The position numbers and the translations under genes were made by a program. Below the pieces are notes generated by a model, which was given only the letters and a program-made list of their open reading frames with translations, did not search any database and was not told where the DNA came from. This document shows, piece by piece, positions 1 to 12,500 of a stretch of DNA of 64,000 bases; position 1 is the stretch's first letter, and every line of letters begins with the position of its first letter. Source of the stretch: Nereocystis luetkeana (taxonomy: Eukaryota > Sar > Phaeophyceae > Laminariales > Laminariaceae); the NCBI GenBank assembly GCA_031213475.1, contig JARUPZ010000020.1, positions 8,669,562 to 8,733,561 on the forward strand. Direction: 5' to 3'.

Positions 1-244
1 ATTACCCCTATGGTGGAACGCCTCCTCAAGACATTTCGGGTGCACCCTTACCGTGGCAGGCGTTTTTTGCCGGGAGCGCGATTCAGAGGGGTTGCATCCG
101 TCAAACATCCAGTGTAGGTGTATTTCGTAGACCGGGCTGGTCGGGGCGAGAGCGGGCGGGCTTTGTGAAGACGACGGGTGCTGCGGCGACGATAGTATTC
201 TCCGGCTCGAGAGGAGAGCGCCAGGCCGTAGCGCGCAAGGAACC

Positions 245-780
245 GCCTGGTGCTTGGCGACGAGAGCGGGGGGTGATATCTTCCCCTTTTGAAACGGATG
301 CAAAAACAGAAACAATAAGCACGGGGGCAAGGGGATGGGGGCGGGGTTTGGAGACAAGGGAAGGGGTTTCCCCCACGGGTTGGATTACAGGGCAACACGG
401 CCGAGAATCGGTCAGGGGGGAGGGGGTTGCTGCCGTCCCCACTCGATAAACTCGCTGTCTGGTGGATAGCAACGGGAGGGGGTGGAGCCCTTCTCCTTCG
501 AGCACGTGCCAAACAAACGCAAACATGGGTGTCGCACACACTCCAGGCAAAGGAAAGACAAGCGCGAAACGGACGAGCTCGGAACGGACGGAGGGGGGAG
601 GGGCGGGGGGGGGGTACTCATGTCGTTCATGGCAGCAGTAATCGTATGACATTGTTGGCCTAGAGTAGGCGGGGAGGGTGGCTCCACGCCAGGTTGAACG
701 GAAACATACCTGGTAACATCTTTACCGTTCAAGCAGATGCCAAACACACACAAAGATAACACCACACGCGAGAGAAGCGG
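245..780. repeat. Weak tandem repeat, about 220 bp unit
   Basis: Three stretches share a GGTGGA/GGTGAT-TTC-CCTTTTGAA head and ATGCCAAACA-ACAAA-like pieces. No gene seen in 1-1890. Confidence 0.35.
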
Positions 781-1894
781 AAGCTGACAGCGGAGTGGGC
801 CAGGGTAAGTCTTGGAGGGCCACTTTATGGCCGAATCTCTGGCTGCATGAGCTCCTCGAAAGCACTGAGGAATTACTGTACCCCGTATACATGTATCCCG
901 AAAGTGTTTCACAATGTGTTATCGCTACCACCTACGAAGGTCATGGTAACCTTGTTCCTCGTTAACCACATATTCCGTCAACATTATTGTTATGCTTGCC
1001 TTCCGACAATATAGCGTAGATGCTGTTCCCATATAACCGAGTACCCTTCCGTAAATCAGCAGTTTCTCTCATACGCTTCTCTGCTTGCCCTTTCCCAATT
1101 TCCATTCCCCACACCATTTCAGTTTAGCTACCGGTATCGTATATCCTATTCCTCGTCAAAGTTCCGTCCCCAGGTCATTGGCCGCATTCCCCCGGCTTCT
1201 TCCTCCCTTCCCCTAGCGGCCTGGTGGCCCCTCAGGGCTAGTTTATACCAGCATTCAGTTTGGGGTGACTCGCTAATAGTGTGGAGCTGTTCGAGCGAGG
1301 GGACTATCTCGTATCCCATCTTTATCCCACGCTGGGTTTGGTTTGTTAGCATCTACTCGTAGGTCGTGGGATTTTGTTCATCAGGTTAAGCCTGCACATT
1401 TCTCCGAAAAATAGTTGGGTGAGGTGTGGAGCTCTGCGAGCGACTTACCGTACCTAAACAAAATGGTTGCTACGGTATACGATACCCCGTTCGCAGCAAC
1501 ACGTCGAGAAGGAACGTTCTAGGAACGTACTACAATAGGAACGTTCTACAGACCACAGCTTATAGGGGAAAAAACACGCCCGAGAATATTTCGAAGGCAG
1601 GCCGTCGGAATCCCCAACGGAGCAAAACCATTGAGTATAACGGTATTATCGGATGTTTTGACCGATGAGGTGGAGGGGTTGTCTGAATAGCGTGGTTATA
1701 TGGTTATGCGCGGGGCAGATAGATGCCAGACGAACACCTTCCCTGCGGACGAGGCAAACACGCGAAGAGGCAGAAGGATGGCCGAGTCCTTCCGTCGATT
1801 ACACCGCCACTTGCGTGGTTGGTTGCATGTTGTTTCCCCAAAACGAAAAATATGTAGTTTGTTCGAAACCATTTTGAAAACCCTACGAAAAATA

Positions 1895-2188
1895 CACACG
1901 TGGCCGAGATCCCCCCCCCCCCCCTGTAGAATGTGAGCGCGAAGACATCGCAGTGGAAGCAATGAGCAATGTAGCACACCACTACTCGAGAGATTGTCGA
2001 CGCTCTGTGGGTCTTGCTACGTTGTTCAAAAAGCCTCGCAAGGTGTCGACAACCTCTCGATCCGGTACACCTGGTGGTGGTGTGCCACTTACGGCATGCA
2101 GTGCGCATCGCCTCCACAGGGATATCTATATGCCCACGTTGCGCAACGGCGGGGGGGGGGGGGGGGGGGGGATCCCGGCCACCTTGCG
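1895..2188. mobile_element. MITE-B copy 1
   Basis: Inverted ends (CACGTGGCCGAGATC ... GATCCCGGCCACC) enclose poly-C on the left and poly-G on the right, with TA at both borders. The inner part has imperfect inverted symmetry around GTGTCGACAACCTCTCGATC. Confidence 0.75.
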
Positions 2189-2589
2189 TACGGAATACCG
2201 GCATGTACTATTAAATACAAGGCCCCCCTTCGGAGGCGCTCTGACGTGGGGTGAGGGTCAGATACTATGACGCTTTTTGCAGCCGAACAAAAAAAGTCCT
2301 CCAGCCGTCGAAGCTCCGAAGTGTATATCAATCTTCCCCGTATTACAAATACCGTTTGTATTGATTATTTATGTACCAGGTATAAAGTTCTCTAATACCT
2401 TGGGACATTGTGATACAGCCCAAAAACACGAAAGGCACAACGACCAGCGAGAGGAGATCTGAATACGATCGTACTCGCATGCATTTATGTTGCGACCGGA
2501 GAGAAAGCAGATACGAGTAGTACACTTCCTTATTCGCTTTTCCTTGGTTCCTTCTTCTTTATTTGAAAATTTCGCACATAGCAAACAGA

Positions 2590-3480
2590 TCATCGACGCC
2601 CATAGTTCATGATCTAGATCTCTCGGGGCAGATAGATCCCTGATCTGTAGGACCTAGCTCTCCATGTTGCAGGGTTGGAGTCCCATAGTCTGCATGGTAA
2701 GGGGGCGTATTCCTGGGTTGGATATGTACTTTGCAGATCCTGCACAGCATATCATAGCACCATATAAGGATCTAGCTCATGATCTATCTGTAGACGATAT
2801 ATCTGCCCGACGTATGCAGTACACCAACCCTGGAGATAAATATGACGTCCTGCCATACCTCATTCTTTGCTTCAGGACGGACCACTGTCGGCTCTGCTCC
2901 CGCCGTTGATAGCCCTTCTGGTGGACCAGTTACGTGGTCAGCCCTATGTAGTCGGAAAAATATACGGTAGGTCGGACGTCCAAAGGGTTCATTGTGTAAG
3001 TACTACAGAAAGTACAGTAGTACTCCACAAAGTTCATGTGTATTCACTCTCACTACATGATGTACCGGTGCCCATTGTGGGATTTACAAGAAAACAAACT
3101 ATCGAAAACAACGTTACGATTTCAAAGCATCGCAAACACGAAGCAGCCCGGGTTGCTCGCTCGGGTGGGAGATTTCTTACACCCATCGGAGAGACCATTG
3201 TCATTGTCTAGATCATCGATTCCCAGTTCGTGATCTAGTTCTTTAAGGGAAGACATTCTCCAGCTTTGCGTGATCTAACTCATGTTTCCGGATGGGCGCT
3301 TCATAATCTGCATGATCTATCTACAGCAGTGGTACAGATGTCCTGGGTATGACCTGCACTACCGTAAATATATTTACATTGCACAACATATCACGAGGCC
3401 AGGTTGGGATCTGTAGATGATCTGCTTGATCTAGCTGATTCGTCCGGCAAGTAAGTGTGGATGGTTCTGATCTACTGCAA
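2590..3480. repeat. Family C repeat (AGATCA-rich), composite
   Basis: Shares with the other copies the strings GATCTAGATC, CCTGGGTTGGATATGTACTT and the TTGTGCAGGATC / GATCCTGCACAGCA motif. At least two pieces lie side by side. No protein sense. Confidence 0.7.
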
Positions 3481-3724
3481 TGCAAGGAGCTGCTGTACGA
3501 CGCGCGGAGGCCATGACAGCGCTCTTCCACTGCAGTAAATATTCGAGAACATCGCACATCGTCGGTTTGTGGTCGCTATACCGCGTGTCGTAGATGGGCC
3601 CCAACAGGGCTCGAAGTGCGGGCTCCCCTGGCACTATCAGGGGAGGGAGAGGGGCACATGCAACTGTGCTATCTGCGGTGGCACTACAGCAGCTGTAACC
3701 GACATTCCTGTTGTGGGTGCGTGT

Positions 3725-3942
3725 CGCAGGTGGCCGAAACGCCCCCCTTGCACACTATGGGCTTTTAAAGCACCTCGTGAAGGCGTTTAAACGTGTGCCA
3801 GACCCCACAGGGTGTCCACAACCTCTCAATGACGTACGCCTACCTATTAATAGTGGTGTGCTACTGTGTATTGTTCAACGTCTCCAAATTGGGCTTTTCA
3901 AGCCCGCATTATGCAGGGGCGGGGGGGGGGGCGGCCACCTGT
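3725..3942. mobile_element. MITE-B copy 2
   Basis: Ends CAGGTGGCCG ... CGGCCACCTG. Contains the family core (CCACAACCTCTCAATGACGT). Confidence 0.7.
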
Positions 3943-4359
3943 AATCACCGCACCGACATTACCGTGGGTGCAGTATTACGATCGAAACCTACTTTAAATT
4001 TGGCAAAAAAAGGTGGCCAAGTGAACGACAATCGCGTTGGGGCGGGGGCATCGGCGATAGACGCCCCGTCGCTCGTGTAGCTTTCGCTGCGGATACACGT
4101 ACGAACGTTTGGCAAGTATTGGTTCCTTACTACAGTACGAGCAGCAACAGCAATACACGAACGCACACCAACACATATCGTCTACAGCGCTATCGATTTT
4201 CTAGCACAGGTATCACGAAGCCTTCGCGAGCAGGGAAATCTGACGAAATCAGGATCGTTCGCGCTATCAACAGCGGCCAATTGTTTGGCCCACCTACCCC
4301 ATGACGTCGCTAGTGATCCTCCCGCCCCCCCCCCCCCCACTTGTCAGGGTCCTCTCGAA

Positions 4360-4835
4360 AACTGACCTGCCGGCGCTCTTGCTGCCACCACCACCGTCGT
4401 GGTCGCCCCCATCGCCACCGCTGCCACCCCAGCTCTGCTCGCTTCCAGACACACGCGGAACATCACAGCGCTGGTCACCACGCGCTAACGTGTTGTTGTT
4501 CCCAGCCGCTTCCAAATCCTGTCCAGACTGCTGTTCCTGCTGGACCCGACCATCGCCACCCTCGTTCTGCGTCTCCGACCGCCCCTGCCTCGCGTTAGCA
4601 GCAGCAACAACAGCAGCACCACCAGCATCACCACCACTGCCAATGCCACCACCACTATCTCCACCACTACCACCACCACTACCACCACCACTACCCCCAC
4701 CACCATTAGCAACACCACCACCACTACCATCACCAGCGGCAGTACCAGCAGCACCAGTAGCGTTAGCAGCAACAGCAGCATTACCAGCACCAACACCAGC
4801 ACCAGCAGCGGCGGCGACAGCAGCAGATGCCGCGA
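4360..4835. repeat. Trinucleotide-rich low-complexity region (CAC/ACC/GCA)
   Basis: An imperfect run of ACC and GCA triplets. Open frames on both strands here (up to about 300 codons) translate to Pro/Ala-, Gly- or Val-rich nonsense and are not called. Confidence 0.75.
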
Positions 4836-5110
4836 AAGGGCCAGTCTTTTTAGCTCCCACGCCGCCGACGTCTACAGCCCAAAAGACGACGTCGCCACCC
4901 GAGTCGCTGGCGAAAAAGCATGCGCTTCTCGGTAAGAAGACTAGACCCAGGATGTCTGCCTCAAGGTCGCAAATACCCCCTTGAAATACCAGATCCTGGT
5001 AACGGCCACCGCGAAACGTACGCATGGCAATGTTAGAGGCCAGTATCGCCGACGTACGACACCCTGGGCGTACCCCAAAACGTAGTATACGTATGGCAAT
5101 GCTGAGAGGT

Positions 5111-5340
5111 ACACAAGTGACCGGGATCCCCCCCCCCCCCCCCGTGCACAATGTGGGCGCAAAAGCAACCTCCTTGGCGGAGGTATTGAAACATCTAGCA
5201 AACACTACACAGTGTCAACCATCTCTCTATTCGGTACGCCTTCGTGGCCTGCTATCACACATTGTTTTATTGTCTCCACAAGGAGTTGTTTTCGCCCGCA
5301 TTGCGTGAGGGGACGGGGACGGGGGTCACGGCCGCCTGTG
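5111..5340. mobile_element. MITE-B copy 3
   Basis: Ends CACAAGTGACCGGGATCC ... GGTCACGGCCGCCTGTG. It keeps the inner GCACAATGTGGGC / GCCCGCATTGCG arms. MITE-A copy 1 lies 57 bp away. Confidence 0.75.
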
Positions 5341-5396
5341 TAAATGTTCCCAATGTACCACTGCTGTGGACGAAAAAACAAGGCCTGTTTAGGCGC

Positions 5397-5505
5397 TATT
5401 ACGGGGGGCCATAGTTAATAGGACTAAATATTGTTAGTAAAAATGGTTACATATATAGGTTTTTATGTATACCATAGGTCCTACTAACTATGCCCCCCCG
5501 TAATA
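5397..5505 (+). mobile_element. MITE-A copy 1
   Basis: An element of about 105 bp with near-perfect inverted ends (TTACGGGGG / CCCCCGTAA, followed by CCATAGTTAATAGG) and an AT-rich centre, flanked by TA on both sides. TA duplication suggests mobilisation by a Tc1/mariner-type transposase. It encodes nothing. Confidence 0.88.
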
Positions 5506-5689
5506 ACAGTAAGACCCAAACGTTTCTTACATTTCCCCTCGGAGTGGTGGTGTAGACAGTCCCATCTTTATGGTTTTGCTCTTCCGGCGGTGGCCTATTT
5601 TACGTTGCAGTGCGTGTGCTCTTCCCTTCCGGCTCTCTACTTGTTCAACACCAGGTACCTTGTCGGGCTTTCCCCTTTCGACGCATGTA

Positions 5690-6106
5690 TTGTTGTTGTT
5701 GTTGTTGTTCTCACATTGACTCACAATTCAATGCAGTCCGTGGTCGCAGGACAGGCTCCAATAACTCTGGAGTGGAAGAAATACCTCAAGTAAAAACAGA
5801 GGCAAAAAAACAAAAACAAAAAACAGGCATACGCACTCCACCACTGCGGACACCAGGGAAGCAAAAAGGAGACTATTAATAGCAGACAAAAACCTAAAAA
5901 AAGAAGATGAAGCTAAGCAAAACAAAAACAAAAACAAAACTAAAACAGGCGCAGATAGCAAAACGCGAAAAAAAGGCAAGGCAAAACGGACCATACTAAC
6001 AAAGACACAAAGAGGTACAAACGGGAATGAAAGAAAAATGAAAACAAAGAAGGGACAAAAAAGCGATAATCACGGGCGGGGGGGAAAGAAAATACCAAAG
6101 GCAGGC
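5690..6106 (-). repeat. Family G, inverted partner of 36461-36875
   Basis: About 415 bp, A/C-rich. It matches the reverse complement of 36461-36875 almost base for base, including GGACACCAGGGAAGCAAAAA and GAGACTATTAATAGCAGAC and an (AAC)n/(GTT)n end. No protein motifs. Confidence 0.85.
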
Positions 6107-6477
6107 ACTGGAGCATACAGACACGCAAAGTTGCCCAGATGGCACCATGCTAGTTACTTGGGTCCCAAAGAAAGGAGTGCATCATGACGATGATGGCCAT
6201 AACCAGGCTTCAGTCTGTTGGGCAGACCGCCTCCCCTCCCCCCCCCCGCCATTCCCCCTCGTCCCCCTTTCGCCCCCCCCCTCATGTATGTAGGTGGTTG
6301 GCGGTCTACTGTGTAGTACAACTCCAAACCCAAATTTGCAAGAGGTACCGGTTATTTCACAGCAGAAACAGCAGCAGTGGCAGCTCTGAAAGGGGTTGCG
6401 GACTGCAGTTAGGGGGGCTGGTGCGCAGCAGATGGTATTAAGTGTGGGCGTTGGAGGTGGCAAAAAGGTGCGCTCAC

Positions 6478-6573
6478 CTGCTTGTGCCAAAGGCGGATCT
6501 CGCCACCGGATGCCGTGGCGATAAGTTGAGCGTCGGCGCTGACCGCACAAGCAGTTATCGCCGTCTTGTGAGC
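6478..6573 (-). CDS. WD gene exon: WD repeat, last one found
   Basis: AAAAAG acceptor, 32 codons. It encodes AHKTAITACAVSADAQL and ASGGEIRLWHKQ. Donor CAG/GTGAGC, phase 0. The gene must continue to lower coordinates, but no further convincing exon is seen down to position 1. Confidence 0.86.
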
Positions 6574-9500
6574 CTTTTTGTACGGCGGGACAGCACCGTA
6601 AAAACGCACACACAAGGTATCGTTACGCTCGTACCGTGTCCCTCTTCTGGCCAACTTTTTGAATCTACACTTCAGTAGCTTACGTTATAAATTAATACTT
6701 TTCTTTCCACCCCCGTATCCACTCGAATATTCGGCCCCACCAAAGAAATATCGTCCCCGTTTTTCGCGACTCGAGTTGTGCGCAACACGTACCGCAGTCC
6801 TTGCTGTATGTATGTGTACGATCATGAACGGCCAATGACCATATCATAGGGGAGAGGTGCGAGTGACTGCACAGTAGATAAGAAGACAGATACACTGAAA
6901 AATAAAGAAAAATAAAACAATCGACGTTCGCAACTGGAAATTGACTGCTTCCGTCCGACCCGAAGCCCCCCAAACGGTCATGATATCTACCCTGCGCGTT
7001 GCTCACAGGGGTTGCGGGCGGATGACATCTTCCAACGTTACGCAATGCATCGCACGATGACAACCAATCGCTGCCCATCATGGTTGGTACGGGTGTCAAG
7101 TGGCAGTGGCATATTTCCGCCCAACGATGTCGGGTCGGCGCCCCCCCCCGTCAATTCGAGCTCCTACTCGAAGGGGTCTAAGAGAAAGACCTTGTGGACA
7201 CCTACTTTGGAGCGTGAAAAAAGCGCGAAACCCTCTACAGAACGCCGGGCGTAAACCCGCACTAGCGTCGTTTTTGACAGGGTTAATACAGCAGCGAGCC
7301 GCCAACAAGATTGATTCAACGTGGCCAAGGCTTGGAGAGTTCACACGCCGGGCGCATCATGATTTACTACAGCAGTAGATCGCGTGGATGCTAGCCTGCC
7401 TTTCTTTGTGAAATGTTGAGCGAGACCTGTATAGTGCTAATCCGATCCAGGAAACAAGTTTTACTGCCGCAGATCATTCAGACTACACGGCTCCCACTCG
7501 GCAGGACGAGGTAAACCACACAAGACCAGGGATAAGATCTGCCCTGGAGGATCGAGATCATGGGGTGGGAACCGATGATCTGTCGATGTGTGGAAACCAC
7601 GCTATGGCATCAGCCTTGAGAAAGCTTGAGCATGGACCGTTACGTAAAGTTTAGTGTAGTACCCGCCGCTAAGCACGATTTTCCCGTCCAGCGTTCTTGG
7701 CGTCCTCCAAACCGTCAAAACGTGGGCCGGATGCTCGTTTTCCCTTTTTCATGGGGCTAGCAAACCGTAACGGTGCTTGAGATTCGCCTTACCTCGTCGA
7801 TTCCCCCCGCCAACACCAGGCCGAGCCCGCTAGCCTTCTCTCGATACACGGCTACCCGCCGGTCGCTCCCTACCGATACCACGTCTCGGGTCACGGGGCA
7901 CACCACTATCACCACCACGGCGCTGCTGTGGACGTCTTTCACCTCGAAGATAAGCTGCCGATGCCATGCGCCATACCGTTGGCGGGAAAGCGGGAGGGGG
8001 GTTGTGCATCGTAAATTATCGGGGCTGTCAGGAACGAGTAGTTGATGTGTAGATGTTCTGATGCATAGAAGTAGTCGATACGTGTCCCAGGACTACCTGT
8101 ACTTCGTGGGCGGTCGTCCTGACGGACTTGTTGATGGGTTTGCAATGGAACAAAGTTTCGATACGTGCAGGAGTGCGGCCAGTAGCCCCCGTGCGGTTGT
8201 GCTAATTCATAGATATTGTTACTACTCGCAGGATTACTGTAGCTCATCTGCGGCCACGCTGATCCACATCTTTTTTCGACACTTGCAGGATTTAAAGTAC
8301 CGTAGTTCCTGCGCGATCGTGTTCAGGCATTGTCGATACTTGCTGACCTACAGCAATTCCTGTGATGCTGCAGCGAACCCCGACTTACGGTGGGAGGTTC
8401 AGCACACCTTCAGCCATGTGGTTCTTTGAAATTATTGGCATCTGCAAAGAATGCTGGCTCCTCTGACGCTACGTACAAGATATTGTCCCAGTCCAACAAA
8501 AACATCGAGTATCCTCTGACAACGCAGTACTGTAGCCTCTCTTATATTACCCTGAATCAAGGAAGCATCCCACTTTTCCTTCTTCAAGGCGCCCTCCTCC
8601 TTTGTCAAGCAACGTTTACCGCACTACCCGGTGCACGCCAACGTACCACCCGCTCGCCCTTGGCAGCATGCCTATGCATATTACATTGAGACGTATTTAG
8701 TATTTAGTGACATTGCGCAATTCCTCACCTGGCCGGTGACAATGTGCATCACCGCAATGCCCCCGTCGGACGTACCGAGGTATAACCTCCTAGGGTTCGG
8801 TTTGTCGGTCGTCATGCACGTGATGCCCTGGGCACACGGGGAGGCTATCGTCCTGAGAGGGTCGGAGGTCTGAAGGTTCCAAAAGCGTAGCTGGTGCCCC
8901 GTCGAGGCGATCAGGTCCATTAGCTTGCCTAAGGTTTGGAGCAGAGGGAGCATTGATCGCACGTCAGAGCTGTGCCACCGTACGTGGCGGTTGTTCCCTA
9001 TTATAATTGTCCTTGTGCGAGGAAACGTATCAATACTGACGTGGAGCTCCAAATCTGGGGAGCTACCCGATATAAAAAATGTCGAATCCGGTGGGAATTT
9101 TTTAAGAAGGCTATTTCATAGATGCCCTTCCCGCGCGATTAGTTATGTACCGCGCGTAGGTTTCAATTTTTCAAGGACGGGCATGTCATAGATGCGTATC
9201 CCGCGAGATTGAATACGTGTCGGGCGCAGGTTTCAACAGTTCTGCAAGTCGGTTGTGGGCTTCTATGCTGTGGCAGAGGGGCCCCGGACAACCCAGATGC
9301 CACCCCAACCGTGATCATCGGAGGCAATCACAGATGGTCACGGCAAAACGGTTACAGTAGGTAGGCCCTGCACGAAGGAGGGAAAGAGCATCGATTGTTG
9401 TATGATGCTAACCGCCCACTGCCCAAAGAATCTAAATATATACCCTACACGGTTGCCGACCGCATAGGGTTTATTGAGGCATCGCAGTGAAACCCGTCGC

Positions 9501-12500
9501 TGCGGCCAGTGGTCCGCAGCGTATGATAACCGGTAGAGGAAATCAGACATAAGGGGTCCTGTAAGGTATACCTTGGGGAACCGCTACCGCCGCGAGTACA
9601 CGCCCATCCAGGGCTTGCGCGACAGATGGGACGAACATACAAAGCAAAGCAGGGCATGCCTTATTCCCGCTAGGACCTTGCCCCTGGCGCGTGCTACTAG
9701 AGGGGTGAGGCACCTAGTTTTGCCTTAGAGGGGTGGCATCTAATTGTTTTTTAGGCGATACTCACTTGACTATAGCATAGGAAATACATACCTCACCCAA
9801 ACCTGATGTTTGGCAAAAGCTAAAAGCGCAGCCCGATGACCACTCCCAAAGCCTATTAGGGTAGGCATATATATATCACGAAAACAATCGTAAAGCACTA
9901 CGCAGTGGTTTTCCAACTACGATGCTGGATTCATAAAAAGAGGAAATTTGTCTCCCATGCCAAGTTTGCCTATTGCGCAAGTATCCGTTGTTACCCACGT
10001 GTGTTGATCGCTTAGAGATAGAAGAAGAGCAACTTAAATATGGAAGGATGGGGTGGTTGAAGCCAAGTAAGAATGGACTACTTGAGCTAGCGTGAACTTA
10101 TTCATTTTTCGTTTCTAAGGGGACGATATTGTCGACAGCTTTCGTGCGCGGAAACTATATATACGCGCAGCGCAATGCATGCCTTCGCGCGTGATAGCGA
10201 TACGGCGCAACATTTTGTGTGGTGGTTGCTCCTGCTGCTGCTCCCACCGTTGTAGGCGAGGACGCTGACCGGCCTCGCGTCTTTGACGAGCTGCCGCGTC
10301 CTTAGCACCGCTGTGCCGCCCACACCTCGCACCACAATGTCGGGCCAGACATGACACATGCTGCTGTCCATCGTGGCCTTCTCCCGGTGTCTAGGCCCTC
10401 GAGAGCTCTCCTAGTACGTATAGCGTCGAGGGGGGGTGACACACACGTACGTATGCATGCACGCGCAGTTGTTACACTGTTCGCTGACTACTCACGGAAC
10501 ATTGGACAATCGGGTCGAGCCACTGTCGGTGTCTAGCGGGGGGGGGGCACGCACGTACCCATGCACAGTCGTTGTTAATTACTGTTCGCTGACGGGGGCT
10601 CTAGACAATCGGGTCGGGGTCAGCGACGAAGTGTCCAATAACATTGTTGTCCAAAACATTTAAAACATTCGTCGAAATTATTTCAACCCGAGGGATTCAT
10701 TTCAAACGTTGCCCCCACCCATACATGCGGAAAAGTGGAGTCGGTTATATGACTGTTGGAGATGTAAGCCGACATGACTTGAGCCACCAACCGAGCTATT
10801 ATTGATAGTCGCGATAATAGTTAGCAGGTTCCCCGAGGTGCCGACTACCCGGATTATACTGTGCCCATACTTGTAGGAAAATTTGTTGAATGCGTGACAC
10901 TCGTTTTCTGTTTTGGGTGGGCCCCCCTTGGCTAGGGGGGTGACTGTATTGGCTCGATTCGCTCGCCTGACATGACTCAAACCGGCAAGTGGACTGGCCG
11001 GCGGAACAAACTCAGCTAGTTGCCAAGCCGCACCTGCCAATTAGTTATTATTGTGAAATACTGCCGAGTTTCTGGCTTATCCCGGGGGAAATGGCATCGG
11101 TGTCGAGGCAACGTGCGTGTTTGTGCTATACATTATTATTGATCTCCAACGGGCGACTGTAGTAGTCAATTCAGTCGGATCAATCACAGACCGTCCACGC
11201 TGAACGAGTGCACAGGTGGCCAGGGCTCCCCCTCTTGCACGACGTTGTCGTAAACACATCTTTGCGGGGATATTGAACCAATGAGGCAGACCTCACAAAG
11301 TGTTGGCAATCTCTCAACTCGACACTGCTGCAGCATTGGTGTGCTGCACTAGCCCATGTCTCCACAAATATTCGTTTATGCCCACAGTGTGCAAGAGCCG
11401 GGGTCCCGGTCACCTGTGCGGCGTCAATTCAAGATTCCGCACGCTAACCTATCCACACCATAACATTGTCGGAGCACATCACCCGCGAAGAGATTATGCT
11501 GCCGGAGACTATTGCTACTGTTTTCCGACATGTTTCACAATCTTGACGTGGGCACTCGGTGCGATCACCCGAACGGGGTGCTAAAATGTCATCAGCCCTG
11601 AATATCACCCCTCCCGTCATGTAACACGCATGACAACACACGCCCTGACATGATAGCACACCCCTTGGCATCATAACACTCCCCCCGGCGTTCTCCAGAA
11701 CAAGGCGGTCACACACAACGGAAATAGTGGTGGCTTTAGAAAGGATATTTGTCGAGATGTTTCCAGTAAACGCATCATCTCTCGGGGGTATTTGTATTCT
11801 CCCCGTTTGTCGGGAAAATCAGCTTGGAAACCCCTCCGGTATTCTCTCCCGTGTTTTGCGGTAAACCACACGGCAACGGTTGACAGGGCTCGGTGCGTGT
11901 TACGCGCCAACGGCTCAACACGATGTTTAGCACCTTGTGTCATACGGGATACATTCACGGCAGAAGCTTTGAGAGGTGATTCGCGCGTTCGTGAAAGTTC
12001 TTCCAAACAAAGCCATTTCTCACTGGTTTATAGCTGCGGCCCACAACTCCCAGCCGTTCATCCCTGCGTATCAGCATGTATTCATTCTCTTACTCGGAAT
12101 CAGCGAACACGAGCCCGATACCGCTAAGGGGGTTTATGCCGCCGATATCCTGCTGGGCTACGTACTGCGCCTCTACCCTCTGCTACTATTGCCGCTGCAT
12201 CTGCTGCTTAGTGCTGCTTGCTGTGTGCTCGCGCCATGGCCATCACCCCCCGTCCACCCGATCAATACATTCGGCGCTGTCTACCTCACAATCGGTTATT
12301 ACAAAGATGAAGGTCATCCCCAATGCGACTCGCCGAGCACCTCACGGCCCTTCGCGCTTGGTGCAAGCAATGTCTGCCCGGTCGGTGAAAACTCGGCATG
12401 CCCCGTCCCGACAGTGTAGAGATACGAGGGCCCAAGATCATACGACTACGGCCATGCAGGAGATCGAGTACACTCCCACTCTCGCCCCCCCCGAGCCTAT

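Noticed and set aside
4294..5205. Open frame of 303 codons on the minus strand, with a long plus-strand partner
   Set aside because: Most of it is an ACC/GCA triplet tract giving Gly- or Pro/Ala-only peptide, and its right end lies inside MITE-B copy 3. There is no domain.
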